Positions 12,871 to 26,373 of a stretch of 64,000 nt of DNA are shown here, piece by piece. Position numbers and translations under genes: made by a program. The stretch is from the NCBI GenBank assembly GCA_950106755.1, contig OX467082.1:23622001-23686000 (forward strand), written 5' to 3'. Numbering within the stretch: the first letter of the stretch is position 1; every line of letters begins with the position of its first letter. The stretch comes from Climacium dendroides. Its lineage: Eukaryota; Streptophyta; Bryopsida; Hypnales; Climaciaceae. The notes below the pieces were generated by a model, which ran no database searches, was not told the origin of the DNA, and saw only the letters and a list, made by a program, of their open reading frames with translations.

Positions 12871-14236
12871 CATTAGAGCTTTTGATGCATATTTTTTTGG
12901 ACCTTTGCCAAATAAATCCATAACAAGCCATTTGTGCATGAACATGCAGCCACATGAAACATTTCAATTACATTTCTTTTTGGTGAGTATCTCATGGAGT
13001 GCCATTGAAGACCTTGCATTCAACTTGTGCCTATTTTTTGGTTCACCATTAGAGCTTTTGATGCATATATTTTTGGACCTTTGCCCAATAAATCTAAATT
13101 AGGCCATTTGTGCATGAACATGGGGCCACATGAAACATTTCAATTACATTTCTTTTTGGTGAGTATCTCATGGAGTACCATTGAAGACCTTGCATTCAAC
13201 TTGTGCCTATTTTTTGGTTCACCATTAGAGCTTTTGATGCATATTTTTTTGGACCTTTGCCAAATAAATCCAAAACAGGCCATTTGCGCATGAACTTGGG
13301 GCCACATGAAACATTTCAATTACATTTCTTTTTGGTGAGTTTCTCATGGAGTACCATTGAAGACCTTGCATTCAACTTGTGGCTATTTTTTGGTTCACCA
13401 TTAGAGCTTTCGATGCATATTTTTTTGGACCTTTCCCAAATAAATCCATAACAAGCCATTTGTGCATGAACTTGGGGCCACATGAAACATTTCAATTACA
13501 TTTCTTTTTGGTGAGTTTCTCATGGAGTACCATTGAAGACCTTGCATTCAACTTGTGCCAATTTTTTGGTTCACCATTAGAGCTTTTGATGCATATATTT
13601 TTGGACCTTTGCCCAATGAATCCAAATTAGGCCATTTGTGCATGAACATGGGGCCACATGAAACACTTCAATTACATTTCTTTTTGGTGAGTATCTCATG
13701 GAGTACCATTGAAGACCTTGCATTCAACTTGTGCCTATTTTTTGGTTCCCCATTAGAGCTTTTGATGCATATTTTTTGGACCTTTGCCAAATAAATCCAA
13801 AACAGGCCATTTGCGCATGAACTTGGGGCCACATGAAACATTTCAATTACATTTCTTTTTGGTGAGTATCTCATGGAGTACCATTGAAGACCTTGCATTC
13901 AACTTGTGCCTATTTTTTGGTTCACCATTAGAGCTTTTGATGCATATTTTTTGGACCTTTGCCAAATAAATCCAAAACAGGCCATTTGCGCATGAACTTG
14001 GGGCCACATGAAACATTTCAATTACATTTCTTTTTGGTGAGTATCTTATGGAGTACCATTGAAGACCTTGCATTCAACTTGTGCCTATGTTTTGGTTCCC
14101 CATTAGAGCTTTTGATGCATATTTTTTTGGACCTTTGCCAAATAAATCCATAACTGGCCATTTGTGCATGAACATGCGGCCACATGAAACATTTCAATTA
14201 CATTTCTTTTTGATGAGTATCTCATGGAGTACCATT
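12831..14236 (+). repeat. HOR-C copy 0 (8 monomers, 1406 bp)
   Basis: It contains the ordered C markers: CATGCAGCC monomer, AAAACAGGCCATTTGCGC monomer, GTGGCTATTTTTTGG monomer (from 13359), CCCAATGAATCC monomer, two 6-T (175 bp) monomers and the ATCTTATGG/CTATGTTTTGG monomer (from 14061). It corresponds to the second half of the longer C copies. A private GATGAGT for GGTGAGT lies near 14212. Confidence 0.75.
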
Positions 14237-16874
14237 GAAGACCTTGCATTCAACTTGTGCCTATTTTTTGGTTCACCATTAGAGCTTTTGATGCATATTT
14301 TTTTGGACCTTTGCCAAATAAATCCATAACAAGCCATTTGTGCATGAACATGCGGCCACATGAAACATTTCAATTACATTTCTTTTTGGTGAGTATCTCA
14401 TGGAGTACCATTGAAGACCTTGCATTCAACTTGTGCCTATTTTTTGGTTCACCATTAGAGCTTTTGATGCATATATTTTTGGACCTTTGCCCAATAAATC
14501 TAAATTAGGCCATTTGTGCATGAACATGGGGCCACATGAAACATTTCAATTACATTTCTTTTTGGTGAGTATCTCATGGAGTACCATTGAAGACCTTGCA
14601 TTCAACTTGTGCCTATTTTTTGGTTCACCATTAGAGCTTTTGATGCATATTTTTTTGGACCTTTGCCAAATAAATCCAAAACGGGCCATTTGCGCATGAA
14701 CTTGGGGCCACATGAAACATTTCAATTACATTTCTTTTTGGTGAGTATCTCATGGAGTACCATTGAAGACCTTGCATTCAACTTGTGCCTATTTTTTGGT
14801 TCACCATTAGAGCTTTTGATGCATATTTTTTTGGACCTTTGCCAAATAAATCCATAACAAGCCATTTGTGCATGAACATGCGGCCACATGAAACATTTCA
14901 ATTACATTTCTTTTTGGTGAGTATCTCATGGAGTACCATTGAAGACCTTGCATTCAACTTGTGCCTATTTTTTGGTTCACCATTAGAGCTTTTGATGCAT
15001 ATATTTTTGGACCTTTGCCCAATAAATCCAAATTAGGCCATTTGTGCATGAACATGGGGCCACATGAAACACTTCAATTACATTTCTTTTTGGTGAGTAT
15101 CTCATGGAGTACCATTGAAGACCTTGCATTCAACTTGTGCCTATTTTTTGGTTCCCCATTAGAGCTTTTGATGCATATTTTTTTGGACCTTTGCCAAATA
15201 AATCCATAACAAGCCATTTGTGCATGAACATGCAGCCACATGAAACATTTCAATTACATTTCTTTTTGGTGAGTATCTCATGGAGTACCATTGAAGACCT
15301 TGCATTCAACTTGTGCCTATTTTTTGGTTCACCATTAGAGCTTTTGATGCATATATTTTTGGACCTTTGCCCAATAAATCTAAATTAGGCCATTTGTGCA
15401 TGAACATGGGGCCACATGAAACATTTCAATTACATTTCTTTTTGGTGAGTATCTCATGGAGTACCATTGAAGACCTTGCATTCAACTTGTGCCTATTTTT
15501 TGGTTCACCATTAGAGCTTTTGATGCATATTTTTTTGGACCTTTGCCAAATAAATCCAAAACAGGCCATTTGCGCATGAACTTGGGGCCACATGAAACAT
15601 TTCAATTACATTTCTTTTTGGTGAGTTTCTCATGGAGTACCATTGAAGACCTTGCATTTAACTTGTGGCTATTTTTTGGTTCACCATTAGAGCTTTTGAT
15701 GCATATTTTTTTGGACCTTTCCCAAATAAATCCATAACAAGCCATTTGTGCATGAACTTGGGGCCACATGAATCATTTCAATTACATTTCTTTTTGGTGA
15801 GTTTCTCATGGAGTACCATTGAAGACCTTGCATTCAACTTGTGCCAATTTTTTGGTTCCCCATTAGAGCTTTTGATGCATATATTTTTGGACCTTTGCCC
15901 AATGAATCCAAATTAGGCCATTTGTGCATGAACATGGGGCCACATGAAACACTTCAATTACATTTCTTTTTGGTGAGTATCTCATGGAGTACCATTGAAG
16001 ACCTTGCATTCAACTTGTGCCTATTTTTTGGTTCCCCATTAGAGCTTTTGATGCATATATTTTTGGACCTTTGCCCAATGAATCCAAATTAGGCCATTTG
16101 TGCATGAACATGGGGCCACATGAAACACTTCAATTACATTTCTTTTTGGTGAGTATCTCATGGAGTACCATTGAAGACCTTGCATTCAACTTGTGCCTAT
16201 TTTTTGGTTCACCATTAGAGCTTTTGATGCATATTTTTTTGGACCTTTGCCAAATAAATCCCTAACTGGCCATTTGTGCATGAACATGCGGCCACATGAA
16301 ACATTTCAATTACATTTCTTTTTGGTGAGTTTCTCATGGAGTACCATTGAAGACCTTGCATTCAACTTGTGCCTATTTTTTGGTTCCCCATTAGAGCTTT
16401 TGATGCATATTTTTTGGACCTTTGCCAAATAAATCCAAAACAGGCCATTTGCGCATGAACTTGGGGCCACATGAAACATTTCAGTTACATTTCTTTTTGG
16501 TGAGTATCTCATGGAGTACCATTGAAGACCTTGCATTCAACTTGTGCCTATTTTTTGGTTCACCATTAGAGCTTTTGATGCATATTTTTTGGACCTTTGC
16601 CAAATAAATCCAAAACAGGCCATTTGCGCATGAACTTGGGGCCACATGAAACATTTCAATTACATTTCTTTTTGGTGAGTATCTTATGGAGTACCATTGA
16701 AGACCTTGCATTCAACTTGTGCCTATGTTTTGGTTCACCATTAGAGCTTTTGATGCATATTTTTTTGGACCTTTGCCAAATAAATCCATAACTGGCCATT
16801 TGTGCATGAACATGCGGCCACATGAAACATTTCAATTACATTTCTTTTTGGTGAGTATCTCATGGAGTACCATT
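14237..16874 (+). repeat. HOR-C copy 1 (15 monomers, 2638 bp, longest of the family)
   Basis: The monomer order runs from the unit after CTATGTTTTGG at about 14085 to the next CTATGTTTTGG unit (16699-16874). It includes AAAACGGGCC, CATGCAGCC, AAAACAGGCC and GTGGCTATTTTTTGG units. Two adjacent CCCAATGAATCC monomers (from 15821 and 15997) look like a one-monomer duplication absent from other copies. Confidence 0.78.
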
Positions 16875-18280
16875 GAAGACCTTGCATTCAACTTGTGCCT
16901 ATTTTTTGGTTCACCATTAGAGCTTTTGATGCATATTTTTTTGGACCTTTGCCAAATAAATCCATAACAAGCCATTTGTGCATGAACATGCGGCCACATG
17001 AAACATTTCAATTACATTTCTTTTTGGTGAGTATCTCATGGAGTACCATTGAAGACCTTGCATTCAACTTGTGCCTATTTTTTGGTTCACCATTAGAGCT
17101 TTTGATGCATATATTTTTGGACCTTTGCCCAATAAATCTAAATTAGGCCATTTGTGCATGAACATGGGGCCACATGAAACATTTCAATTACATTTCTTTT
17201 TGGTGAGTATCTCATGGAGTACCATTGAAGACCTTGCATTCAACTTGTGCCTATTTTTTGGTTCACCATTAGAGCTTTTGATGCATATTTTTTTGGACCT
17301 TTGCCAAATAAATCCAAAACGGGCCATTTGTGCATGAACATGCGGCCACATGAAACATTTCAATTACATTTCTTTTTGGTGAGTTTCTCATGGAGTACCA
17401 TTGAAGACCTTGCATTCAACTTGTGCCTATTTTTTGGTTCCCCATTAGAGCTTTTGATGCATATATTTTTGGACCTTTGCCCAATGAATCCAAATTAGGC
17501 CATTTGTGCATGAACATGGGGCCACATGAAACACTTCAATTACATTTCTTTTTGGTGAGTATCTCATGGAGTACCATTGAAGACCTTGCATTCAACTTGT
17601 GCCTATTTTTTGGTTCACCATTAGAGCTTTTGATGCATATTTTTTTGGACCTTTGCCAAATAAATCCCTAACTGGCCATTTGTGCATGAACATGCGGCCA
17701 CATGAAACATTTCAATTACATTTCTTTTTGGTGAGTTTCTCATGGAGTACCATTGAAGACCTTGCATTCAACTTGTGCCTATTTTTTGGTTCCCCATTAG
17801 AGCTTTTGATGCATATTTTTTGGACCTTTGCCAAATAAATCCAAAACAGGCCATTTGCGCATGAACTTGGGGCCACATGAAACATTTCAGTTACATTTCT
17901 TTTTGGTGAGTATCTCATGGAGTACCATTGAAGACCTTGCATTCAACTTGTGCCTATTTTTTGGTTCACCATTAGAGCTTTTGATGCATATTTTTTGGAC
18001 CTTTGCCAAATAAATCCAAAACAGGCCATTTGCGCATGAACTTGGGGCCACATGAAACATTTCAATTACATTTCTTTTTGGTGAGTATCTTATGGAGTAC
18101 CATTGAAGACCTTGCATTCAACTTGTGCCTATGTTTTGGTTCACCATTAGAGCTTTTGATGCATATTTTTTTGGACCTTTGCCAAATAAATCCATAACAA
18201 GCCATTTGTGCATGAACATGCGGCCACATGAAACATTTCAATTACATTTCTTTTTGGTGAGTATCTCATGGAGTACCATT
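16875..18280 (+). repeat. HOR-C copy 2, internally deleted (8 monomers, 1406 bp)
   Basis: It starts and ends like copy 1 but lacks about seven internal monomers, including the CATGCAGCC and GTGGCTATT units. The join is a hybrid monomer in about 17227-17402. Its left part is the AAAACGGGCC type and its right part the CATGCGGCC/GAGTTTC type. The ACCCCTAACTGG-region marker AATCCCTAACTGG is shared with copy 1 (near 16257 and 17665). Confidence 0.78.
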
Positions 18281-20391
18281 GAAGACCTTGCATTCAACTT
18301 GTGCCTATTTTTTGGTTCACCATTAGAGCTTTTGATGCATATTTTTTTGGACCTTTGCCAAATAAATCCATAACAAGCCATTTGTGCATGAACATGCGGC
18401 CACATGAAACATTTCAATTACATTTCTTTTTGGTGAGTATCTCATGGAGTACCATTGAAGACCTTGCATTCAACTTGTGCCTATTTTTTGGTTCACCATT
18501 AGAGCTTTTGATGCATATATTTTTGGACCTTTGCCCAATAAATCTAAATTAGACCATTTGTGCATGAACATGGGGCCACATGAAACATTTCAATTACATT
18601 TCTTTTTGGTGAGTATCTCATGGAGTACCATTGAAGACCTTGCATTCAACTTGTGCCTATTTTTTGGTTCACCATTAGAGCTTTTGATGCATATTTTTTT
18701 GGACCTTTGCCAAATAAATCCAAAACGGGCCATTTGCGCATGAACTTGGGGCCACATGAAACATTTCAATTACATTTCTTTTTGGTGAGTATCTCATGGA
18801 GTACCATTGAAGACCTTGCATTCAACTTGTGCCTATTTTTTGGTTCACCATTAGAGCTTTTGATGCATATTTTTTTGGACCTTTGCCAAATAAATCCATA
18901 ACAAGCCATTTGTGCATGAACATGCGGCCACATGAAACATTTCAATTACATTTCTTTTTGGTGAGTATCTCATGGAGTACCATTGAAGACCTTGCATTCA
19001 ACTTGTGCCTATTTTTTGGTTCACCATTAGAGCTTTTGATGCATATATTTTTGGACCTTTGCCCAATAAATCTAAATTAGGCCATTTGTGCATGAACATG
19101 GGGCCACATGAAACACTTCAATTACATTTCTTTTTGGTGAGTATCTCATGGAGTACCATTGAAGACCTTGCATTCAACTTGTGCCTATTTTTTGGTTCCC
19201 CATTAGAGCTTTTGATGCATATTTTTTTGGACCTTTGCCAAATAAATCCATAACAAGCCATTTGTGCATGAACATGCAGCCACATGAAACATTTCAATTA
19301 CATTTCTTTTTGGTGAGTATCTCATGGAGTACCATTGAAGACCTTGCATTCAACTTGTGCCTATTTTTTGGTTCACCATTAGAGCTTTTGATGCATATAT
19401 TTTTGGACCTTTGCCCAATAAATCTAAATTAGGCCATTTGTGCATGAACATGGGGCCACATGAAACATTTCAATTACATTTCTTTTTGGTGAGTATCTCA
19501 TGGAGTACCATTGAAGACCTTGCATTCAACTTGTGCCTATTTTTTGGTTCACCATTAGAGCTTTTGATGCATATTTTTTTGGACCTTTGCCAAATAAATC
19601 CAAAACAGGCCATTTGCGCATGAACTTGGGGCCACATGAAACATTTCAATTACATTTCTTTTTGGTGAGTATCTCATGGAGTACCATTGAAGACCTTGCA
19701 TTCAACTTGTGGCTATTTTCTGGTTCACCATTAGAGCTTTCGATGCATATTTTTTTGGACCTTTCCCAAATAAATCCATAACAAGCCATTTGTGCATGAA
19801 CTTGGGGCCACATGAAACATTTCAATTACATTTCTTTTTGGTGAGTTTCTCATGGAGTACCATTGAAGACCTTGCATTCAACTTGTGCCAATTTTTTGGT
19901 TCCCCATTAGAGCTTTTGATGCATATATTTTTGGACCTTTGCCCAATGAATCCAAATTAGGCCATTTGTGCATGAACATGGGGCCACATGAAACACTTCA
20001 ATTACATTTCTTTTTGGTGAGTATCTCATGGAGTACCATTGAAGACCTTGCATTCAACTTGTGCCTATTTTTTGGTTCCCCATTAGAGCTTTTGATGCAT
20101 ATTTTTTTGGACCTTTGCCAAATAAATCCCTAACTGGCCATTTGTGCATGAACATGCGGCCACATGAAACATTTCAATTACATTTCTTTTTGGTGAGTAT
20201 CTCATGGAGTACCATTGAAGACCTTGCATTCAACTTGTGCCTATTTTTTGGTTCACCATTAGAGCTTTTGATGCATATTTTTTGGACCTTTGCCAAATAA
20301 ATCCATAACTGGCCATTTGTGCATGAACATGCGGCCACATGAAACATTTCAATTACATTTCTTTTTGGTGAGTATCTCATGGAGTACCATT
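18281..20391 (+). repeat. HOR-C copy 3 (12 monomers, 2111 bp)
   Basis: It carries the full marker order up to the 6-T monomer near 20280. There AAATCCATAACTGGCC replaces the expected AAATCCAAAACAGGCC, so the last monomer fuses the 175 bp type to the unit that normally follows CTATGTTTTGG. The CTATGTTTTGG unit itself is missing. A private GGCTATTTTCTGG lies near 19711. Confidence 0.78.
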
Positions 20392-22677
20392 GAAGACCTT
20401 GCATTCAACTTGTGCCTATTTTTTGGTTCACCATTAGAGCTTTTGATGCATATTTTTTTGGACCTTTGCCAAATAAATCCATAACAAGCCATTTGTGCAT
20501 GAACATGCGGCCACATGAAACATTTCAATTACATTTCTTTTTGGTGAGTATCTCATGGAGTACCATTGAAGACCTTGCATTCAACTTGTGCCTATTTTTT
20601 GGTTCACCATTAGAGCTTTTGATGCATATATTTTTGGACCTTTGCCCAATAAATCTAAATTAGGCCATTTGTGCATGAACATGGGGCCACATGAAACATT
20701 TCAATTACATTTCTTTTTGGTGAGTATCTCATGGAGTACCATTGAAGACCTTGCATTCAACTTGTGCCTATTTTTTGGTTCACCATTAGAGCTTTTGATG
20801 CATATTTTTTTGGACCTTTGCCAAATAAATCCAAAACGGGCCATTTGCGCATGAACTTGGGGCCACATGAAACATTTCAATTACATTTCTTTTTGGTGAG
20901 TATCTCATGGAGTACCATTGAAGACCTTGCATTCAACTTGTGCCTATTTTTTGGTTCACCATTAGAGCTTTTGATGCATATTTTTTTGGACCTTTGCCAA
21001 ATAAATCCATAACAAGCCATTTGTGCATGAACATGCGGCCACATGAAACATTTCAATTACATTTCTTTTTGGTGAGTATCTCATGGAGTACCATTGAAGA
21101 CCTTGCATTCAACTTGTGCCTATTTTTTGGTTCACCATTAGAGCTTTTGATGCATATATTTTTGGACCTTTGCCCAATAAATCTAAATTAGGCCATTTGT
21201 GCATGAACATGGGGCCACATGAAACACTTCAATTACATTTCTTTTTGGTGAGTATCTCATGGAGTACCATTGAAGACCTTGCATTCAACTTGTGCCTATT
21301 TTTTGGTTCACCATTAGAGCTTTTGATGCATATATTTTTGGACCTTTGCCCAATAAATCTAAATTAGGCCATTTGTGCATGAACATGGGGCCACATGAAA
21401 CATTTCAATTACATTTCTTTTTGGTGAGTATCTCATGGAGTACCATTGAAGACCTTGCATTCAACTTGTGCCTATTTTTTGGTTCCCCATTAGAGCTTTT
21501 GATGCATATTTTTTTGGACCTTTGCCAAATAAATCCAAAACAGGCCATTTGCGCATGAACTTGGGGCCACATGAAACATTTCAATTACATTTCTTTTTGG
21601 TGAGTTTCTCATGGAGTACCATTGAAGACCTTGCATTCAACTTGTGGCTATTTTTTGGTTCACCATTAGAGCTTTCGATGCATATTTTTTTGGACCTTTG
21701 CCAAATAAATCCATAACAAGCCATTTGTGCATGAACTTGGGGCCACATGAAACATTTCAATTACATTTCTTTTTGGTGAGTTTCTCATGGAGTACCATTG
21801 AAGACCTTGCATTCAACTTGTGCCAATTTTTTGGTTCCCCATTAGAGCTTTTGATGCATATATTTTTGGACCTTTGCCCAATGAATCCAAATTAGGCCAT
21901 TTGTGCATGAACATGGGGCCACATGAAACACTTCAATTACATTTCTTTTTGGTGAGTATCTCATGGAGTACCATTGAAGACCTTGCATTCAACTTGTGCC
22001 TATTTTTTGGTTCACCATTAGAGCTTTTGATGCATATTTTTTTGGACCTTTGCCAAATAAATCCCTAACTGGCCATTTGTGCATGAACATGCGGCCACAT
22101 GAAACATTTCAATTACATTTCTTTTTGGTGAGTATCTCATGGAGTACCATTGAAGACCTTGCATTCAACTTGTGCCTATTTTTTGGTTCACCATTAGAGC
22201 TTTTGATGCATATTTTTTGGACCTTTGCCAAATAAATCCAAAACAGGCCATTTGCGCATGAACTTGGGGCCACATGAAACATTTCAATTACATTTCTTTT
22301 TGGTGAGTATCTCATGGAGTACCATTGAAGACCTTGCATTCAACTTGTGCCTATTTTTTGGTTCACCATTAGAGCTTTTGATGCATATTTTTTGGACCTT
22401 TGCCAAATAAATCCAAAACAGGCCATTTGCGCATGAACTTGGGGCCACATGAAACATTTCAATTACATTTCTTTTTGGTGAGTATCTTATGGAGTACCAT
22501 TGAAGACCTTGCATTCAACTTGTGCCTATGTTTTGGTTCCCCATTAGAGCTTTTGATGCATATTTTTTTGGACCTTTGCCAAATAAATCCATAACTGGCC
22601 ATTTGTGCATGAACATGCGGCCACATGAAACATTTCAATTACATTTCTTTTTGGTGAGTATCTCATGGAGTACCATT
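20392..22677 (+). repeat. HOR-C copy 4 (13 monomers, 2286 bp)
   Basis: Contains AAAACGGGCC, AAAACAGGCC and GTGGCTATTTTTTGG (from 21624) units, then CCCAATGAATCC, AATCCCTAACTGG, two 6-T monomers and the CTATGTTTTGG unit (22502-22677). Compared with copy 3 it lacks the CATGCAGCC unit: two CCCAATAAATCTAAATTAGG monomers follow one another instead. Confidence 0.78.
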
Positions 22678-23908
22678 GAAGACCTTGCATTCAACTTGTG
22701 CCTATTTTTTGGTTCACCATTAGAGCTTTTGATGCATATTTTTTTGGACCTTTGCCAAATAAATCCATAACAAGCCATTTGTGCATGAACATGCGGCCAC
22801 ATGAAACATTTCAATTACATTTCTTTTTGGTGAGTATCTCATGGAGTACCATTGAAGACCTTGCATTCAACTTGTGCCTATTTTTTGGTTCACCATTAGA
22901 GCTTTTGATGCATATATTTTTGGACCTTTGCCCAATAAATCTAAATTAGGCCATTTGTGCATGAACATGGGGCCACATGAAACACTTCAATTACATTTCT
23001 TTTTGGTGAGTATCTCATGGAGTACCATTGAAGACCTTGCATTCAACTTGTGCCTATTTTTTGGTTCACCATTAGAGCTTTTGATGCATATATTTTTGGA
23101 CCTTTGCCCAATAAATCTAAATTAGGCCATTTGTGCATGAACATGGGGCCACATGAAACATTTCAATTACATTTCTTTTTGGTGAGTATCTCATGGAGTA
23201 CCATTGAAGACCTTGCATTCAACTTGTGCCTATTTTTTGGTTCACCATTAGAGCTTTTGATGCATATTTTTTTGGACCTTTGCCAAATAAATCCAAAACA
23301 GGCCATTTGCGCATGAACTTGGGGCCACATGAAACATTTCAATTACATTTCTTTTTGGTGAGTTTCTCATGGAGTACCATTGAAGACCTTGCATTCAACT
23401 TGTGGCTATTTTTTGGTTCACCATTAGAGCTTTCGATGCATATTTTTTTGGACCTTTGCCAAATAAATCCATAACAAGCCATTTGTGCATGAACTTGGGG
23501 CCACATGAAACATTTCAATTACATTTCTTTTTGGTGAGTATCTCATGGAGTACCATTGAAGACCTTGCATTCAACTTGTGCCTATTTTTTGGTTCACCAT
23601 TAGAGCTTTTGATGCATATTTTTTGGACCTTTGCCAAATAAATCCAAAACAGGCCATTTGCGCATGAACTTGGGGCCACATGAAACATTTCAATTACATT
23701 TCTTTTTGGTGAGTATCTTATGGAGTACCATTGAAGACCTTGCATTCAACTTGTGCCTATGTTTTGGTTCCCCATTAGAGCTTTTGATGCATATTTTTTT
23801 GGACCTTTGCCAAATAAATCCATAACTGGCCATTTGTGCATGAACATGCGGCCACATGAAACATTTCAATTACATTTCTTTTTGGTGAGTATCTCATGGA
23901 GTACCATT
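22678..23908 (+). repeat. HOR-C copy 5, shortest (7 monomers, 1231 bp)
   Basis: Lacks the AAAACGGGCC unit and the units between GTGGCTATTTTTTGG (from 23382) and the last 6-T monomer. The GTGGCTATT monomer joins directly to a GAGTATC/6-T type, giving a hybrid at about 23382-23560. It ends with the CTATGTTTTGG unit (23733-23908). Confidence 0.77.
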
Positions 23909-26373
23909 GAAGACCTTGCATTCAACTTGTGCCTATTTTTTGGTTCACCATTAGAGCTTTTGATGCATATTTTTTTGGACCTTTGCCAAATAAATCCATA
24001 ACAAGCCATTTGTGCATGAACATGCGGCCACATGAAACATTTCAATTACATTTCTTTTTGGTGAGTATCTCATGGAGTACCATTGAAGACCTTGCATTCA
24101 ACTTGTGCCTATTTTTTGGTTCACCATTAGAGCTTTTGATGCATATATTTTTGGACCTTTGCCCAATAAATCTAAATTAGGCCATTTGTGCATGAACATG
24201 GGGCCACATGAAACACTTCAATTACATTTCTTTTTGGTGAGTATCTCATGGAGTACCATTGAAGACCTTGCATTCAACTTGTGCCTATTTTTTGGTTCCC
24301 CATTAGAGCTTTTGATGCATATTTTTTTGGACCTTTTCCAAATAAATCCATAACAAGCCATTTGTGCATGAACATGCGGCCACATGAAACATTTCAATTA
24401 CATTTCTATTTGGTGAGTATCTCATGGAGTACCATTGAAGACCTTGCATTCAACTTGTGCCTATTTTTTGGTTCACCATTAGAGCTTTTGATGCATATAT
24501 TTTTGGACCTTTGCCCAATAAATCTAAATTAGGCCATTTGTGCATGAACATGGGGCCACATGAAACATTTCAATTACATTTCTTTTTGGTGAGTATCTCA
24601 TGGAGTACCATTGAAGACCTTGCATTCAACTTGTGCCTATTTTTTGGTTCACCATTAGAGCTTTTGATGCATATTTTTTTGGACCTTTGCCAAATAAATC
24701 CAAAACAGGCCATTTGCGCATGAACTTGGGGCCACATGAAACATTTCAATTACATTTCTTTTTGGTGAGTATCTCATGGAGTACCATTGAAGACCTTGCA
24801 TTCAACTTGTGCCTATTTTTTGGTTCACCATTAGAGCTTTTGATGCATATTTTTTTGGACCTTTGCCAAATAAATCCATAACAAGCCATTTGTGCATGAA
24901 CATGCGGCCACATGAAACATTTCAATTACATTTCTTTTTGGTGAGTATCTCATGGAGTACCATTGAAGACCTTGCATTCAACTTGTGCCTATTTTTTGGT
25001 TCACCATTAGAGCTTTTGATGCATATATTTTTGGACCTTTGCCCAATAAATCTAAATTAGGCCATTTGTGCATGAACATGGGGCCACATGAAACACTTCA
25101 ATTACATTTCTTTTTGGTGAGTATCTCATGGAGTACCATTGAAGACCTTGCATTCAACTTGTGCCTATTTTTTGGTTCCCCATTAGAGCTTTTGATGCAT
25201 ATTTTTTTGGACCTTTGCCAAATAAATCCATAACAAGCCATTTGTGCATGAACATGCGGCCACATGAAACATTTCAATTACATTTCTTTTTGGTGAGTAT
25301 CTCATGGAGTACCATTGAAGACCTTGCATTCAACTTGTGCCTATTTTTTGGTTCACCATTAGAGCTTTTGATGCATATATTTTTGGACCTTTGCCAAATA
25401 AATCTAAATTAGGCCATTTGTGCATGAACATGGGGCCACATGAAACATTTCAATTACATATCTTTTTGGTGAGTATCTCATGGAGTACCATTGAAGACCT
25501 TGCATTCAACTTGTGCCTATTTTTTGGTTCCCCATTAGAGCTTTTGATGCATATTTTTTTGGACCTTTGCCAAATAAATCCATAACAAGCCATTTGTGCA
25601 TGAACATGCGGCCACATGAAACATTTCAATTACATTTCTTTTTGGTGAGTTTCTCATGGAGTACCATTGAAGACCTTGCATTCAACTTGTGCCAATTTTT
25701 TGGTTCACCATTAGAGCTTTCGATGCATATTTTTTTCGACCTTTCCCAAATAAATCCATAACAAGCCATTTGTGCATGAACTTGGGGCCACATGAAACAT
25801 TTCAATTACATTTCTTTTTGGTGAGTTTCTCATGGAGTACCATTGAAGACCTTGCATTCAACTTGTGCCTATTTTTTGGTTCCCCATTAGAGCTTTCGAT
25901 GCATATTTTTTTGGACCTTTCCCAAATAAATCCATAACAAGCCATTTGTGCATGAACTTGGGGCCACATGAAACATTTCAATTACATTTCTTTTTGGTGA
26001 GTTTCTCATGGAGTACCATTGAAGACCTTGCATTCAACTTGTGCCTATTTTTTGGTTCACCATTAGAGCTTTTGATGCATATCTTTTTGGACCTGTGCCA
26101 AGTAAATTCAAAACAGGCCATTTTGTGCATGAACATGGGGCCACATGAAACATTTCAATTACATTTCTTTTTGGTGAGTTTCTCATGGAGTATCATTGAA
26201 GACCTTGCATTCAACTTGTGCCTATGTTTTGGTTCCCCATTAGAGCTTTTGATGCATATTTTTTTGGACCTTTGCCAAATAAATCCATAACTGGCCATTT
26301 GTGCATGAACATGCGGCCACATGAAACATTTCAATTACATTTCTTTTTGGTGAGTATCTCATGGAGTACCATT
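23909..26373 (+). repeat. HOR-C copy 6 (14 monomers, 2465 bp) with the first 177 bp monomer
   Basis: The first eight or so monomers follow the C order. From about 25640 the GAGTTTC/TTTCCC types known from block A appear (CCAATTTTTTGG, TTTTTTTCGACC), followed by a 177 bp monomer at 26021-26197 with CTGTGCCAAGTAAATTC and a 4-T run. The copy ends with the CTATGTTTTGG unit (26198-26373). It is therefore a mosaic of C, A-like and D-like units. Confidence 0.76.
26021..26197 (+). repeat. Isolated 177 bp monomer embedded in 176 bp units
   Basis: Distances between GAAGACC marks show 177 bp here. It has CTGTGCCAAGTAAATTC in place of CTTTGCCAAATAAATCC, and CCATTTTGTGC (4 T) in place of CCATTTGTGC. These are the hallmarks of blocks D-H. 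It is the leftmost example in the window and sits about 1.6 kb upstream of where this type becomes common. Confidence 0.88.
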